A DNA stretch of 64,000 nt, from assembly GCF_006363815.1 (NCBI RefSeq), contig NZ_RRYT01000005.1, forward strand, positions 1 to 64,000, in the 5' to 3' direction. Numbering within the stretch: position 1 is the stretch's first letter; each line of letters opens with the position of its first letter. The position numbers and the translations under genes were made by a program. This stretch comes from Thermomonospora catenispora. Lineage in GTDB: Bacteria; Actinomycetota; Actinomycetes; Streptosporangiales; Streptosporangiaceae. The notes beneath the pieces are model-generated. The model was not told the origin of the DNA. It saw nothing but the letters and a program-made list of their open reading frames with translations, and searched no databases. Below, piece by piece: positions 45,956 to 55,878 of the stretch.

Positions 45956-48068
45956 CAGCTGCCTCCATCTTGTTGCGGCGCCGCGCCCGCATCGCTCGAA
46001 AACCGACGCCGACGAAGAGTACGGCAAGGGAGCCTCCGGTGATAAGGAGGGCCACCGGGCCGTACCCGGTCGTGTTGATCCGGAGCGTATGGGCGGGACG
46101 GAATGCCTTGCCCTCCGGGGTGAGCAGCTCGATGTCGATCAGAGCCTGGCCCTGGGCGTAGGACTCGACCTCGAAGTCGATGCTGGGGCTCTCATGCGGG
46201 CCCACTTCGATGGTCCGGGTGTACTCGCCGATCTGCAGCCGGGCCGGGATCCGCGAAGTGATCTTCACCTGGAGCCGGACGGTGCGGTCGAGCCCGTTGG
46301 TGATGGTGAACGGCACCCGCCCGGTGCGCCCGGCGAGCTGCACGGTGTCGCCCCGGCGGGACACGCGGACCTTGTCGATCTCATCGTCGAGCAGCTCGCC
46401 GAACAGATCCCGGGCGGCGCGGGCGTGCCGGGCCCGGCTGCCGCCGCCGCGCCAGGAGCCGGACAGCGTCCGCAGCACCGCCCGCTCGTACGGCCAGCTC
46501 ATCGGCTGGAAGATGGTGGAGAAGGTGCTCGCCCGGGCGGCGATCTTCTTGACCTCGCCGAGATAGGCGCGGCCCAGCTCCTGGGCCTGGTGGTCGCTCG
46601 GGTAGCCGGTGAACGCCATCGGCTCGCGGCGCTTGGTCTGCGCGATCCGGTCGACCCGGGCCGGCCTCAGCCACGGCAGGTCGGCGGTCCAGCGCAGCAG
46701 GTTCTCGGCGAACGCCGGGTCGGGGTTCCAGCGCCGATGGGGGGCGATCACGATGACGCGGCTCTGCAGCGGCAGCTCTGCGGTGATCATCGCGGTCTCG
46801 GCCAGGAACCGCTGCTCGGCCAGCAGCCGGGCGCCGGGATCGCGGGTGCCGGCGCTGACGATCTCGCTGAGCACCGGGTCGTAGGCCACCACGTTCCGCT
46901 GGCCGGCCGCCGTCCGCACGGTGGTGGGCGCCCCGGGGGTGAACGTCGCCTGGGCGGGCTGGAAGAGCGCGCCGGACAGCAGGAACGAGTCGGTCCCCAG
47001 CTGCGCCATCCGCCCCAGCGTCCGGGTGCTGGCCGCGCCCTCCGCGGGCCAGCCGATCTCGAGGGGGGCGGGCCGGCCGAGCACCCGCTGGGCCGCCTCC
47101 ATGTGCTTGTAGGAGATCTCCAGATACCGGCCCATCCCGTTGCGCAGCAGCGCCTCGGCGTCCACGTCGGCGTACGGGAGCACGAAGTACGGGTCGCCGG
47201 AGGAGGCCTTCTTGAGCCGGTCCAGCCAGCTCCGGGCGTGGGAGCTGGCGGGCCGGTCGGTCTGCTTGCGGCCGGTGGTGCGCACCGTGTACGGCCGGGT
47301 CATCGCCTGCGCGTCGTCCAGCACCGCCGGGTCGATCGCCCAGGTGATCGGGGTACTGGTCTTCTCCGCGGCGGTGACGAGGCCGCCCAGCCGCCCGTCG
47401 GGGCGCAGCTGCCGGTCGAGCCCGTCGTCGAGGAACGCCTCGTCGGCGGTGCGCCGCATCCGGTCGGCCACCGGCCACACCCAGCCGATCGCCGTCGGCC
47501 GGTAGTTGCCGGTGGGGGGCCGCCACACCAGGAACGTCACCTGCCCGGCCAGCTGCTGCCCGGCGGCGGTGAAGAACTCCACCCCGATCGGGTACGCCCC
47601 GAAGTCCCGCAGCCCCAGATCCTTGGCCCGCACGGTGAGCTGCCACGGCACCGGGGCGTTGCCGGCCGCCAGGTTCCCCAGCGGCCGGGGCTCGGCGGCG
47701 TTCGGCAGGTTCGCCACGCTCCACCGGGCGGCCTGCGCGAGCTGGCCGCGGCTGGTCATCCGCTGGGGGAAGTAGCGGAACCGGTAGTAGACGCCGGTGA
47801 GCGGGCGGCCGGAGCGGTTGATCACATGGCCCTTGATGGTCAGGGTCGTCCGGGGCGTGACCACGCGTTCCGACATGCCGGTCAGCACCAGCTCCAGCGG
47901 GCTCTGCGCCTGCCGCGGCGCGGCCGCCGGCGGCGCCGCGGGCACCGGAGTGCGCGCGGTCGCCGAGGCGTGCCCCTGAGGGGCGGGCGCGGGGGCCGCG
48001 ATCATGAAACTGGAGAGCACGGCCGCAATCGCCGCGCGACACCACACCCTCAAGACATACCCGTCCAT
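45816..48068 (-). CDS. DUF6049 family membrane-anchored protein
   Basis: A 750-residue exported protein with an N-terminal signal sequence (about 5-28), a large extracytoplasmic part, one C-terminal membrane helix (about 672-695) and a basic then Pro/Glu-rich cytosolic tail. Segments such as 'WPVADRMRRTADEAFLDDGL', 'ITWAIDPAVLDDAQAM' and 'RPLTGVYYRFRYFP' are conserved in the family, which always precedes murJ (Rv3909 in Mycobacterium). Function unknown but probably in cell-wall synthesis. The last 140 bases overlap murJ. Confidence 0.88.
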   Translation of the reverse strand: MDGYVLRVWCRAAIAAVLSSFMIAAPAPAPQGHASATARTPVPAAPPAAAPRQAQSPLELVLTGMSERVVTPRTTLTIKGHVINRSGRPLTGVYYRFRYFPQRMTSRGQLAQAARWSVANLPNAAEPRPLGNLAAGNAPVPWQLTVRAKDLGLRDFGAYPIGVEFFTAAGQQLAGQVTFLVWRPPTGNYRPTAIGWVWPVADRMRRTADEAFLDDGLDRQLRPDGRLGGLVTAAEKTSTPITWAIDPAVLDDAQAMTRPYTVRTTGRKQTDRPASSHARSWLDRLKKASSGDPYFVLPYADVDAEALLRNGMGRYLEISYKHMEAAQRVLGRPAPLEIGWPAEGAASTRTLGRMAQLGTDSFLLSGALFQPAQATFTPGAPTTVRTAAGQRNVVAYDPVLSEIVSAGTRDPGARLLAEQRFLAETAMITAELPLQSRVIVIAPHRRWNPDPAFAENLLRWTADLPWLRPARVDRIAQTKRREPMAFTGYPSDHQAQELGRAYLGEVKKIAARASTFSTIFQPMSWPYERAVLRTLSGSWRGGGSRARHARAARDLFGELLDDEIDKVRVSRRGDTVQLAGRTGRVPFTITNGLDRTVRLQVKITSRIPARLQIGEYTRTIEVGPHESPSIDFEVESYAQGQALIDIELLTPEGKAFRPAHTLRINTTGYGPVALLITGGSLAVLFVGVGFRAMRARRRNKMEAAGDGASGGEPPPWPDEPARSAERAEPADPAGSGEPAKPTEPTEPAEP

Positions 48069-48152
48069 GTGCGCAGGGTGCCGGAACTCCGGACTACGGG
48101 CTCGATGGTAGTGCCTCGAGCACCGCGTCCGGCCGTCCTGCGCGAGGAGCGC

Positions 48153-48692
48153 TCAGCCCGCCCGGGCGGGGGCGCCCGTCTCCAGCGGCGCCTCCGGCGC
48201 CCGCCGGGGCTCCAGCGGCTCGGCCCGGCTCAGCCGGTACACGTCCGCCAGGCGGATCGCCAAGGCGGTCCACACCTCACCGGTCGCGGTGTAGACGACC
48301 TCCTCCTCCGGCGGCTCGCCGAGCGCCTCCCGGTCGGCCAGCACCGGGACGCCGTCCGGCAGCAGCAGCGGGCACACCAGATCGGCCGCATAATCGGTGA
48401 TCGAATTGACCAGGTCGGGGCGGGCGGGCCGGAGCAACCGGGCTTCCACCGCCGACAGCACCCGCTCCGGGGCGGGCATGTCGCCGGCGGGCGTGATCAC
48501 GGCGGCGAGGAAGCGTTCTCCGGTCGCGGCGCCCACACAGCCGAACATGCGCACGGCCAGGCAGCGTTCCGGCGGCAGATCGAGGACGTGCGGAAGGTCG
48601 TCGGCCTTGGAGACGGGGTGGCGCAGGCGCACGATCTCATGCGGGACCTGCTGTTCCAGCAGGAAGCGGTGAACGGCGAGTGCGTCTTTCAT
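48153..48692 (-). CDS. YbaK/EbsC-type aminoacyl-tRNA deacylase-like protein
   Basis: A 179-residue single-domain protein. 'VHRFLLEQQVPHEIVRLRHPVSKADDLPHVLDLPPERCLAVRMF' fits the YbaK N-terminus, and 'ITPAGDMPAPERVLSAVEARLLRPA' with 'GVPVLADREA' fits its C-terminus. Relatives hydrolyse mischarged tRNAs. The conserved editing lysine cannot be assigned with certainty. It occupies the place where I would expect the NUDIX gene between cca and the murJ block in other actinobacteria. Confidence 0.8.
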   Translation of the reverse strand: MKDALAVHRFLLEQQVPHEIVRLRHPVSKADDLPHVLDLPPERCLAVRMFGCVGAATGERFLAAVITPAGDMPAPERVLSAVEARLLRPARPDLVNSITDYAADLVCPLLLPDGVPVLADREALGEPPEEEVVYTATGEVWTALAIRLADVYRLSRAEPLEPRRAPEAPLETGAPARAG

Positions 48693-48883
48693 CGGCGACC
48701 TCCGGTGGCGCGAGGTGGACCGTACGCGCGCCCGTCATGATTCACTTGATTCACCACGGGGTGCTCAGAACGTAACCCGAGGAAAACTCCATGTGAACCC
48801 TGACAGCAAAAGTCCTACGGTATAGCGGGGACAGGCCGCCAAGATTTTTTGTTTGTAAGCCGTCTTGTGAGGTCATACGCTCG

Positions 48884-50347
48884 ATGCCCGTGCCCAACGC
48901 CCCCACCGACGAACCGACCCCGCAGCAGCGGCAGGCCATCGCCGAACTGCTGGCCCGCGTGATCCCGCCGGCGGCCGACGAACTGGGTCGTCGATTCGCC
49001 GCCGCGGGGCACGAGCTGGCGCTGGTCGGCGGACCGGTCCGGGACGCGCTGCTCGGCCGGCCCGGCAAGGATGTGGACCTGACCACCGACGCCACTCCCC
49101 AGCAGGTGCTGGCGCTGGTCGAGGGCTGGGCGGACGCGGTCTGGACGATCGGCATCGAGTTCGGCACGGTCGGGCTGCGCAAGGGCGACCTGCAACTGGA
49201 GATCACCACCTACCGCAGCGAGTCTTACGACCCCAAGTCCCGCAAGCCGTCGGTGTCCTATGGCACCTCCCTGGTGGAGGACCTGCGGCGGCGCGACTTC
49301 GCGGTGAACGCGATGGCGGCGCGGCTTCCCGGACACGAGTTCGTCGACCCGTTCGGCGGGCTGGGCGATCTGCGCCGCAAGGTGCTGCACACCCCCGGCC
49401 GCCCGGAGGACTCCTTCAACGACGACCCGCTGCGGATGCTGCGCGCCGCCCGGTTCGCCGCCCAGCTCGGGTTCACCGTGGCGCCCGAGGTGGTGACGGC
49501 GATGCGCGACATGGCCGCCCGCATCGAGATCGTCTCGGCCGAACGGATCCGGGACGAGCTGTCCAAGCTGATCTGCGCCGACCACCCGCGGGCGGGCCTG
49601 ACGTTGCTGGTGGACACCGGCCTGGCCGACCACGTGCTGCCCGAGCTGCCCAAGCTGCGGCTGGAGATCGACGAGCACCACCGGCACAAGGACGTGTACG
49701 ACCACACGCTGATCGTGCTGGAGCAGGCCATCGCGCAGGAGGAGGGCGAGCCCGACCTGGTGCTGCGGCTGGCGGCGCTGCTGCACGACATCGGCAAGCC
49801 CAAGACCCGCGCGTTCGAACCGGGCGGACGGGTGACGTTCCACCACCACGAGGTGGTCGGGGCGAAGATGGCCCGGCAGCGGCTGTCCGCCCTGCGCTAC
49901 CCCAAGGACGTGGTCGCCGACGTCGCCCGGCTGGTGGAGCTGCACCTGCGCTTCCACGGCTATGGCACCGGCGAGTGGACCGACTCGGCGGTGCGCCGCT
50001 ACGTGCGGGACGCCGGGCATCTGCTGCCGCGTCTGCACAAGCTCACCCGCGCCGACTGCACCACCCGCAACAAGCGCAAGGCCGAACGGCTCCGCCGCGC
50101 CTACGACGACCTCGAGGCCCGGATCGCCCGGCTGGCCAAGGAGGAGGAGCTCGCCAAGATCCGTCCCGAGCTGGACGGCAACGAGATCCAGGCCGTGCTC
50201 GGCATCAAGCCCGGCCCGCTGGTCGGCAAGGCCTACAAGTTCCTGCTCGACATCCGCCTGGACCGCGGCCTCATCGGCAAGGAGGCCGCCACGAAGGAGC
50301 TGCTGCGCTGGGCCCGCGAACAGGGCCTGGAGCCGCCGGCCTCCTGA
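48884..50347 (+). CDS. cca: CCA tRNA nucleotidyltransferase
   Basis: A 487-residue enzyme that adds the 3' CCA to tRNAs; neither tRNA gene in this window encodes CCA. 'LVGGPVRDALLGRPGKDVDLTTDA' holds the GG and DxD metal residues, 'RRRDFAVNAMA' and 'EDSFNDDPLRMLRAARFAAQLGF' bind the nucleotide, and an HD domain has 'LAALLHDIGKP'. ATG 48884 lies only two bases after TACGCT; GTG 48890, eight bases after it, is a likely leaderless start. It is divergent from ybaK and the murJ block. Confidence 0.95.
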   Translation: MPVPNAPTDEPTPQQRQAIAELLARVIPPAADELGRRFAAAGHELALVGGPVRDALLGRPGKDVDLTTDATPQQVLALVEGWADAVWTIGIEFGTVGLRKGDLQLEITTYRSESYDPKSRKPSVSYGTSLVEDLRRRDFAVNAMAARLPGHEFVDPFGGLGDLRRKVLHTPGRPEDSFNDDPLRMLRAARFAAQLGFTVAPEVVTAMRDMAARIEIVSAERIRDELSKLICADHPRAGLTLLVDTGLADHVLPELPKLRLEIDEHHRHKDVYDHTLIVLEQAIAQEEGEPDLVLRLAALLHDIGKPKTRAFEPGGRVTFHHHEVVGAKMARQRLSALRYPKDVVADVARLVELHLRFHGYGTGEWTDSAVRRYVRDAGHLLPRLHKLTRADCTTRNKRKAERLRRAYDDLEARIARLAKEEELAKIRPELDGNEIQAVLGIKPGPLVGKAYKFLLDIRLDRGLIGKEAATKELLRWAREQGLEPPAS

Positions 50348-50575
50348 CCCCCGGCCCGGCACGGTCCGGACCGATCCGGCGCGGTCGTGCCGAGAGTGCG
50401 GCCGTGCCGGAGTGCGCGGCGGTGCCGGGGGTGCGGCCGTTCCGGGGAGCGGGGTCGCGATCGCGTCCGAGGGCGGCCGAGAGCAGGGGGCTCGGCGTCG
50501 GCGCCGTGTACCGGGCGTCCGGTCACGGGCCGGGCCCGGGCGGAGAACGGGCGCCGGCGGCCTAGGCTTGCGGGC

Positions 50576-51898
50576 ATGGCGGAGCACGCGGCGATGAGTC
50601 CCGACGAGATCGAACGGCTGCTGGCGTTCGACCGGGAGCATGTGTGGCATCCCTACGGGCCGATGCCCGGAGCCGCGGACAGCCAGCTGGTGGTGGCGGC
50701 CGAAGGCGTGCGCCTGAAGCTGGCGGACGGGCGGACGCTGATCGACGGGATGTCGTCGTGGTGGGCGGCCGTGCACGGATACCGCCACCCGGCGCTGGAC
50801 GCGGCGGTCGCCGACCAGATCGGGCGGATGTCGCACGTGATGTTCGGCGGGCTGACGCACCCGCCGGCGCTGCGGCTGGCCTCGCTGCTGGTGGAGCTCA
50901 CCCCCGAGCCGCTGACCGCGGTCTTCTTCGCCGACTCCGGCTCGGTGTCGGTCGAGGTCGCGATCAAGATGGCGCTGCAGTACCAGCGCGCGCTGGGCCG
51001 TCACGAGCGGCATCGGCTGTTCACCGTGCGCGGCGGCTACCACGGCGACACCTTCGGCGACATGTCCGTGTGCGACCCGGTCAACGGGATGCACCACCTG
51101 TTCACCGGGGTGCTGCCCGAGCAGATCTTCGCTCCCCCGCCGCCGGGCGGCTACCACGCCGATCCCGACCCCGGTTACCTGGAGGAGCTGACCCGGCTCG
51201 CCGCCCGGCACGCCGGGGAGATCGCGGCCGTCATCGCCGAGCCGGTCGTGCAGGGCGCGGGCGGGATGCGGTTCTACTCCCCCGCCTATCTGCGGGCGCT
51301 GCGGGACCTGGCCGACGAGCACCGGGTGCCGCTGATCCTGGACGAGATCGCCACCGGGTTCGGCCGTTCCGGAACGTTCTGGGGAGCCGACCACGCGGGC
51401 GTCGTCCCCGACATCATGTGCGTCGGCAAGGCCCTCACCGGCGGTTACCTCACCATGGCCGCGACCCTGTGCACCAGTGAGATCGCCCGGGTGATCTCCC
51501 AGGGCGAGGGGGGCGGGCTCATGCACGGCCCCACGTTCATGGCCAACCCCCTGGCCGCCGCCGTGGCCTGCGCCTCCATCGAACTGCTGACCGGCCGGGA
51601 CGGCCGGGGACGCGACTGGCGCGCCGAGGTCCGTGCCATCGAGGAGATCCTGCGCGACGGGCTGGCCGAGACCCGCGACCTGCCGGGGGTGCGCGACACC
51701 CGAGTCCTGGGAGCGATCGGCGTCATCGAGACCGTCGAGCCCGTCGACGTCCCCGCGATCCAGAAGATCACCATGGAGCACGGGGTGTGGCTCCGCCCGT
51801 TCCGCAACCTGATCTACACCATGCCCCCCTACGTCTGCACCCCCGCCGAGGTCAGGCAGATCACCGAGGCCATGGTCGCCGCCGCCCGCTCGCTGTGA
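50576..51898 (+). CDS. bioA: Adenosylmethionine-8-amino-7-oxononanoate aminotransferase
   Basis: A 440-residue PLP enzyme of biotin synthesis that makes DAPA from KAPA, using SAM as amino donor. 'HVWHPYGPM' near the N-terminus, '[13 protein letters not shown]', '[17 protein letters not shown]', '[13 protein letters not shown]' and the PLP lysine in 'VGKALTGGY' are diagnostic for BioA. No other bio gene is in the window. ATG 50576 follows TAGGCT by seven bases, so the mRNA is probably leaderless. Confidence 0.94.
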   Translation: MAEHAAMSPDEIERLLAFDREHVWHPYGPMPGAADSQLVVAAEGVRLKLADGRTLIDGMSSWWAAVHGYRHPALDAAVADQIGRMSHVMFGGLTHPPALRLASLLVELTPEPLTAVFFADSGSVSVEVAIKMALQYQRALGRHERHRLFTVRGGYHGDTFGDMSVCDPVNGMHHLFTGVLPEQIFAPPPPGGYHADPDPGYLEELTRLAARHAGEIAAVIAEPVVQGAGGMRFYSPAYLRALRDLADEHRVPLILDEIATGFGRSGTFWGADHAGVVPDIMCVGKALTGGYLTMAATLCTSEIARVISQGEGGGLMHGPTFMANPLAAAVACASIELLTGRDGRGRDWRAEVRAIEEILRDGLAETRDLPGVRDTRVLGAIGVIETVEPVDVPAIQKITMEHGVWLRPFRNLIYTMPPYVCTPAEVRQITEAMVAAARSL

Positions 51899-51901
51899 CC
51901 C

Positions 51902-51919
51902 GGAGGCCCTCCGGCCTCC
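51902..51919 (+). terminator. Short hairpin after bioA
   Basis: GGAGGCC-CTCC-GGCCTCC starts three bases after the bioA stop. From here to 52240 I see no gene. Confidence 0.5.
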
Positions 51920-52239
51920 ACGACAATGCGTCGACCCCGGGCATGCCCGTCCGGAGCAGGCCCTGGCGCCCCGGCCCGACGTCCCGACGCGCTGTCCCGG
52001 CTTGGTGCTTCCTGCTCGGCATTTCGGAGTGGTATCCCGGCTCGGTGTCAGTGCAGGCCGTCGGGGACCTTCCCGGTGTGGAAGCACGCACGGCGGCTCC
52101 ACACCGCGTCAGGGGCCTTCACCCCCTTTCACGACCACCGGGCCTGTGCCACCAGCATGCTGCCGGGGCCCGGCGGCACAGTGCACTGCAGCGCGAGCCG
52201 CCCGGCAGGGTGGCCGCCGAGCCGGGCGATCACGCGCTA

Positions 52240-52734
52240 TAGGCCGCTCCCACGGTGGGTCGTCGACCACGGTGCATCTCCACCCCCTGCGAACAGGGGC
52301 AGATGCCGTTGCCGCCGGCGGTGACCGCCGACCAGCGGGCGGATGCTCCGCGGTTCGAGGCGGTGACGGCCGGCACCGGCGTTGCCCGCATCAGGCCGGG
52401 CCGTCCGCGGACCCGGCCCGATCGGGTGCGGGCCGATGAGGCGTACTCCTCCCGCGCGATCCGTGCCCACCTGCGCCGTCGTGGTATCGCCGCCACGATC
52501 CCGGTCCCGGCCGACCAGGCCCGGCACCGGCGGCGGAGCAGCCGCGGTGGCCGTCCGCCCGTCTTTGCCCCGGACGATTACCGGGGCCGTCGTGCGGTGG
52601 AGTGCGACATCACCCGTCTGGGGCGTCATCGGGTCGTGGCCACCCGCTATGACAAGCTCTCCGTCCGCTACCGGGCGATCCTGGAGATCACCGCCATCAA
52701 CGAATGGCTCCACCTACTTCGAAACGCGCCCTAA
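52240..52734 (+). pseudogene. Remnant of an IS5-family transposase (C-terminal part)
   Basis: In one frame the segment reads 'EQGQMPLPPAVTADQRAD', then 'GRPRTRPDRVRADEAYSSRAIRAHLRRRGI', 'RRRSSRGGRPP', 'RRAVECDITRLGRHRVVATRYDKLSVRYRA' and 'ITAINEWLHLL'. These match the second half of IS5-type DDE transposases, including the aspartate of 'RADEAYSS' and the Glu of 'AVECDI'. The earlier 'GG.TTK.HLA' motif is only found in another frame ('GGSSTTVHLHPL', near 52260), and the N-terminal half is missing. The stop overlaps the MFS gene stop. No inverted repeats were found. Confidence 0.8.
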
Positions 52735-54011
52735 ACCGTGGGGGCGGGACGTCGCGCGGTGGAGGTCCAGTAGGTCATGGCGCCGGCGAGGTAGGCGACG
52801 ATGACGACGCACAGCATCACCGGAGAGCGGCCGTCGGGCGGCATGGAGACGGCGGCCACCGCGGCGGCGCCCACGAACATCGCGTTGAACAGCATGTCGT
52901 ACACGGCGAAGACCCGCCCCAGATAGGCGTCCGGCACCGTCTCCTGCAGGATCGCGTCGACGCTGAGCTTCACCCCCTGGGAGACCACTCCGAGCAGGAA
53001 CGCCAGCACCAGCCAGGGCGCGTTCGCGAACGGCAGCCCGAAGACCGTCGACGCCACCGCGGCCGCCCCGAGCAGACCGGTGATCCAGGCGTTCTTGCCG
53101 ATCCGCGCGACCACCGGCGGGGTGAGCACGGCGGCCAGGAAATAGCCGGCCCCCGACACCGCCAGCACGCCGGCGGCCCGGTTCAGCCCCTCGTCCACGT
53201 CGTCACTGAACAGGTAGCGGTACAGCAGCAGCGTCATGACCAGCGTGATCCCGTACCAGAACCGGTGGAACGCGATCGCCCCCAGCGCCAGCGCCACCGT
53301 CCGGGTCCGCCCGATGTACCGGGCCCCGTCCGCGAGGCCGCGCAGCACGGTGCGCACCGCCTCCCGCGTCGTCGGGGGCGCCGCATCCAGGTCGGGACCC
53401 AGCCGCCACCGCTCCAGCCTCGTCGCGACCAGCCCGGCCAGCAGATACGCCCCGGCCGCCGACAGCAGGATCGCCGCCGTGCCGACCCGCCCGCCGCCGA
53501 ACACCAGCCGCAGCAGATAGCCCAGCCCGCCGCCGGCGAACGCGATGACCGTCCCCGACGTCACCGCGAACGTGTTCGCCGTCACCAGCAGCCGGTGCTC
53601 CACCACATGGGGCAGCGCCGCCGACAGCGCCGCCAGGAAGAACCGGTTGACCCCCATCACCACCAGCACGGCGAGGAAGAACCCTGCCCCGTCGTGCCCG
53701 GCCAGCAGCAGCCCTGCCGCGCCCACGATCACGCCGGCGCGCAGCACCGGCGCCCAGACCAGGACCTGCCGCCGGGACCACCGGTCGAGGAACACCCCTG
53801 CGAACGGTCCCAGCACCGAGTACGGCAGCAGCACCACCGCGAACGCCGCCGCGATCTTCCCCGCCGACGCCTGCCGCTCCGGCGAGAACAGGATGTAGCC
53901 GGCCAGCGCCGCCTGGAACAGACCATCGGTGCACTGTGACACCAGCCGTGTCGCATAAAGCCGCCGATAGTCCCGCCCGCGCACCACCGCCCGCAACTGT
54001 CCGACCCTCAC
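52731..54011 (-). CDS. MFS transporter
   Basis: A 426-residue protein with twelve membrane helices. It starts 'VRVGQLRAVVRGRDYRRLYATRLVSQCTDGLFQAALAGY' in type, and has 'LLPYSVLGPFAGVFLDRWSRRQVLVW' (MFS loop 2-3 motif) and 'LGRVFAVYDMLFNAMF'. It resembles drug-efflux-type MFS proteins with no assigned substrate. GTG 54011 follows TACGCT by six bases (leaderless pattern); an in-frame start at 54113 would add 34 charged residues. Confidence 0.85.
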   Translation of the reverse strand: MRVGQLRAVVRGRDYRRLYATRLVSQCTDGLFQAALAGYILFSPERQASAGKIAAAFAVVLLPYSVLGPFAGVFLDRWSRRQVLVWAPVLRAGVIVGAAGLLLAGHDGAGFFLAVLVVMGVNRFFLAALSAALPHVVEHRLLVTANTFAVTSGTVIAFAGGGLGYLLRLVFGGGRVGTAAILLSAAGAYLLAGLVATRLERWRLGPDLDAAPPTTREAVRTVLRGLADGARYIGRTRTVALALGAIAFHRFWYGITLVMTLLLYRYLFSDDVDEGLNRAAGVLAVSGAGYFLAAVLTPPVVARIGKNAWITGLLGAAAVASTVFGLPFANAPWLVLAFLLGVVSQGVKLSVDAILQETVPDAYLGRVFAVYDMLFNAMFVGAAAVAAVSMPPDGRSPVMLCVVIVAYLAGAMTYWTSTARRPAPTV

Positions 54012-54191
54012 CGGCTCAGCGTATTTCCCTCGGCGGGGCCGGACCTCGCCCTCCCCCCGGCCGAGGTCCGGTCGTCCTTCCGCGGCGGCTCGCTCCACCA
54101 TGGCCGGCCGCACTCCTCAGGCGGGGCTCAACCGCCCGGCCCGGTCCCGTCGCCGCAGGCCGCCGGTCGCGGTGCCGGCCGCCGCAGGGCG

Positions 54192-54325
54192 TGGCCGGCG
54201 GTGGCGGCCGGGCCCCGGCTCAGCGGCGTTCCAGCCAAAGACGGGTGTAGTCGTACGTCCGGGCGGCGGGCAGGAAACGCGCGCCGCGGACGCGGGTGGA
54301 GTGCCGGATCGGGATGGCGCGGTCG
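54192..54325. repeat. Inverted duplicate, copy A (3' end of SBP gene)
   Basis: This stretch, covering the last 35 codons of the substrate-binding protein gene and about 28 bases beyond, recurs in opposite orientation at 56125-56259 with about 90% identity by eye. Confidence 0.75.
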
Positions 54326-55878
54326 ACCAGCGGCACGATGGAGGCGTGCCGCATGGCCAGGCGGTCGAGCTGGTTCCACAGACCGGTGGCGCGGTCGACC
54401 GCGGAGGCGCGGAGGGCCTCCTTGAACATGTTCTGCACGAACAGGTCGGGGTGGTCCTCCACCAGCGGGGCCAGCCCGGAACGACCGTTGTGGCCGAACC
54501 AGTCGGGCCGCGGGGCCACCAAGGAGAGATCGGCGTCCTCATCGCCTGACGTGATCGTGATACGGCAGTTCGCCAGGCTCTTCTTCACCGCCTCGGCGAC
54601 CTCCTCATGGCCGTTGGCGGCGAGGGTCAGCGTCAGCCCGTTCGCGCGACCGGCCTTGATGAGCAGCCCTTGGCAGCGTCCCGGGTCGCCGGCGTCACCG
54701 GGCGTCGGATAGGCGATGTGCTCGAAATAGCCGAGGTTTCCGGGCGCGATCAGCGTGTGCAGCGGGCGGGCCGCCTCCGGGCCGCCGAACGCCCGGATCA
54801 CCGCGGTCCGGTCCACGGCGTACTGCACGGCCTCCCGGACCCGCCGGTCCTTGGTCGGTCCGCTCCGGCCGTTCATCACCAGGTACGGCGCGATCCCCGG
54901 CACCGGCTGGAACGTGAAGCCCTCCGCATCGCGCAGCCGCCCGATCTGTTCCGTCGGCACCGGCTGGTCCCACGACAGGTCCGCGGTCCCCCGCTCGATC
55001 TGCCGCTGCACCTCCTCCGGATCGCTCACCCCGAACGTGATCTGGATCCGGTCGACGTGGCGTTCCCGCACGGGATCCGCGGCGGCCCGCCAGGCCGGGT
55101 TGCGCTCCAGGAGGTAGGAGCGGCCGGGCCGGTAGGAGGCGATCCGGTACGGGCCGTTGGAGATGATGTTCTGCCGGAGCTCGGAACCGTCGGGCACGTA
55201 CCGGTCGTACTCCCGGGGAGCCGCGGCGGCGGACGGCAGCGTCAGCAGGTTGAGGAAGTCGGTGGCCGGACGGATCAACGTGAACACCAGCGTGTGCTCA
55301 CCGTCGGCCCGTATCCCGGAGATCGAGTGCTTCTTCTGGTACGCGGCCATCGCCTCGGCATCGTCGTCCGGCACCTTCGCGTAGCCGGCGCAGAACTCGG
55401 CCATCCCCTTGACGGTCGCGATGTAGTACTTCCGGTACGGCGACGGGGCGGCCGGGTTGCACAGCCGCTTGAAGCCGCGCACGAAGTCCTCGGCGACGAC
55501 CGGGCGCGGCGGCCGCGTGTCCCACTGCACGTCCCGGCGCAGCCGAACGGTGTAGGTCTTCCCGTCCTTGCTGATCCCGCCGTTCTCCGCGGTCGGCACC
55601 CGCTCGGCCGCGTCCGCCTGGATCTGCATCGCCTCGCTGAGGTCGTTGGACGCGCTCGTCGTGAACAGCGTCCGCGCGAACACCCGGTTCAGGGCGTAGG
55701 CGTGCGGGCCGCCCGCGGCGGCGGGGTCCAGATGCTCCACGTCCTTCGCCCCGACGATCCGCAGCGTCCCACCGGGCCGGGCGGCCCAGTCGTCGTTCAC
55801 CGCCCCGCACCCGGTCAGGGCGAGCACGACGACCCCGGCCCCCGCCGCCGCCCGGGCGCTCCGGATCCTCCGAGCCAT
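54220..55878 (-). CDS. Peptide/nickel-type ABC transporter substrate-binding lipoprotein
   Basis: A 552-residue family 5 solute-binding protein. The signal peptide ends in the lipobox 'LALTGC' (C about residue 24), so it is lipid-anchored outside the membrane. 'GGTLRIVGAKDVEHLDPA' opens the mature domain, and 'DVQWDTRPPRPVVAEDFVRGFKRL' and 'DRRVREAVQYAVDRTAVIRAFG' are family motifs. ATG 55878 is preceded by GGGAGG. No permease or ATPase genes are adjacent, so it is an orphan receptor or serves a transporter elsewhere. Confidence 0.92.
   Translation of the reverse strand: MARRIRSARAAAGAGVVVLALTGCGAVNDDWAARPGGTLRIVGAKDVEHLDPAAAGGPHAYALNRVFARTLFTTSASNDLSEAMQIQADAAERVPTAENGGISKDGKTYTVRLRRDVQWDTRPPRPVVAEDFVRGFKRLCNPAAPSPYRKYYIATVKGMAEFCAGYAKVPDDDAEAMAAYQKKHSISGIRADGEHTLVFTLIRPATDFLNLLTLPSAAAAPREYDRYVPDGSELRQNIISNGPYRIASYRPGRSYLLERNPAWRAAADPVRERHVDRIQITFGVSDPEEVQRQIERGTADLSWDQPVPTEQIGRLRDAEGFTFQPVPGIAPYLVMNGRSGPTKDRRVREAVQYAVDRTAVIRAFGGPEAARPLHTLIAPGNLGYFEHIAYPTPGDAGDPGRCQGLLIKAGRANGLTLTLAANGHEEVAEAVKKSLANCRITITSGDEDADLSLVAPRPDWFGHNGRSGLAPLVEDHPDLFVQNMFKEALRASAVDRATGLWNQLDRLAMRHASIVPLVDRAIPIRHSTRVRGARFLPAARTYDYTRLWLERR

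Noticed and set aside
51861-52091. Minus-strand frame downstream of bioA
   Set aside because: It shows no family motif and overlaps the end of bioA and the flank of the IS remnant; probably chance.
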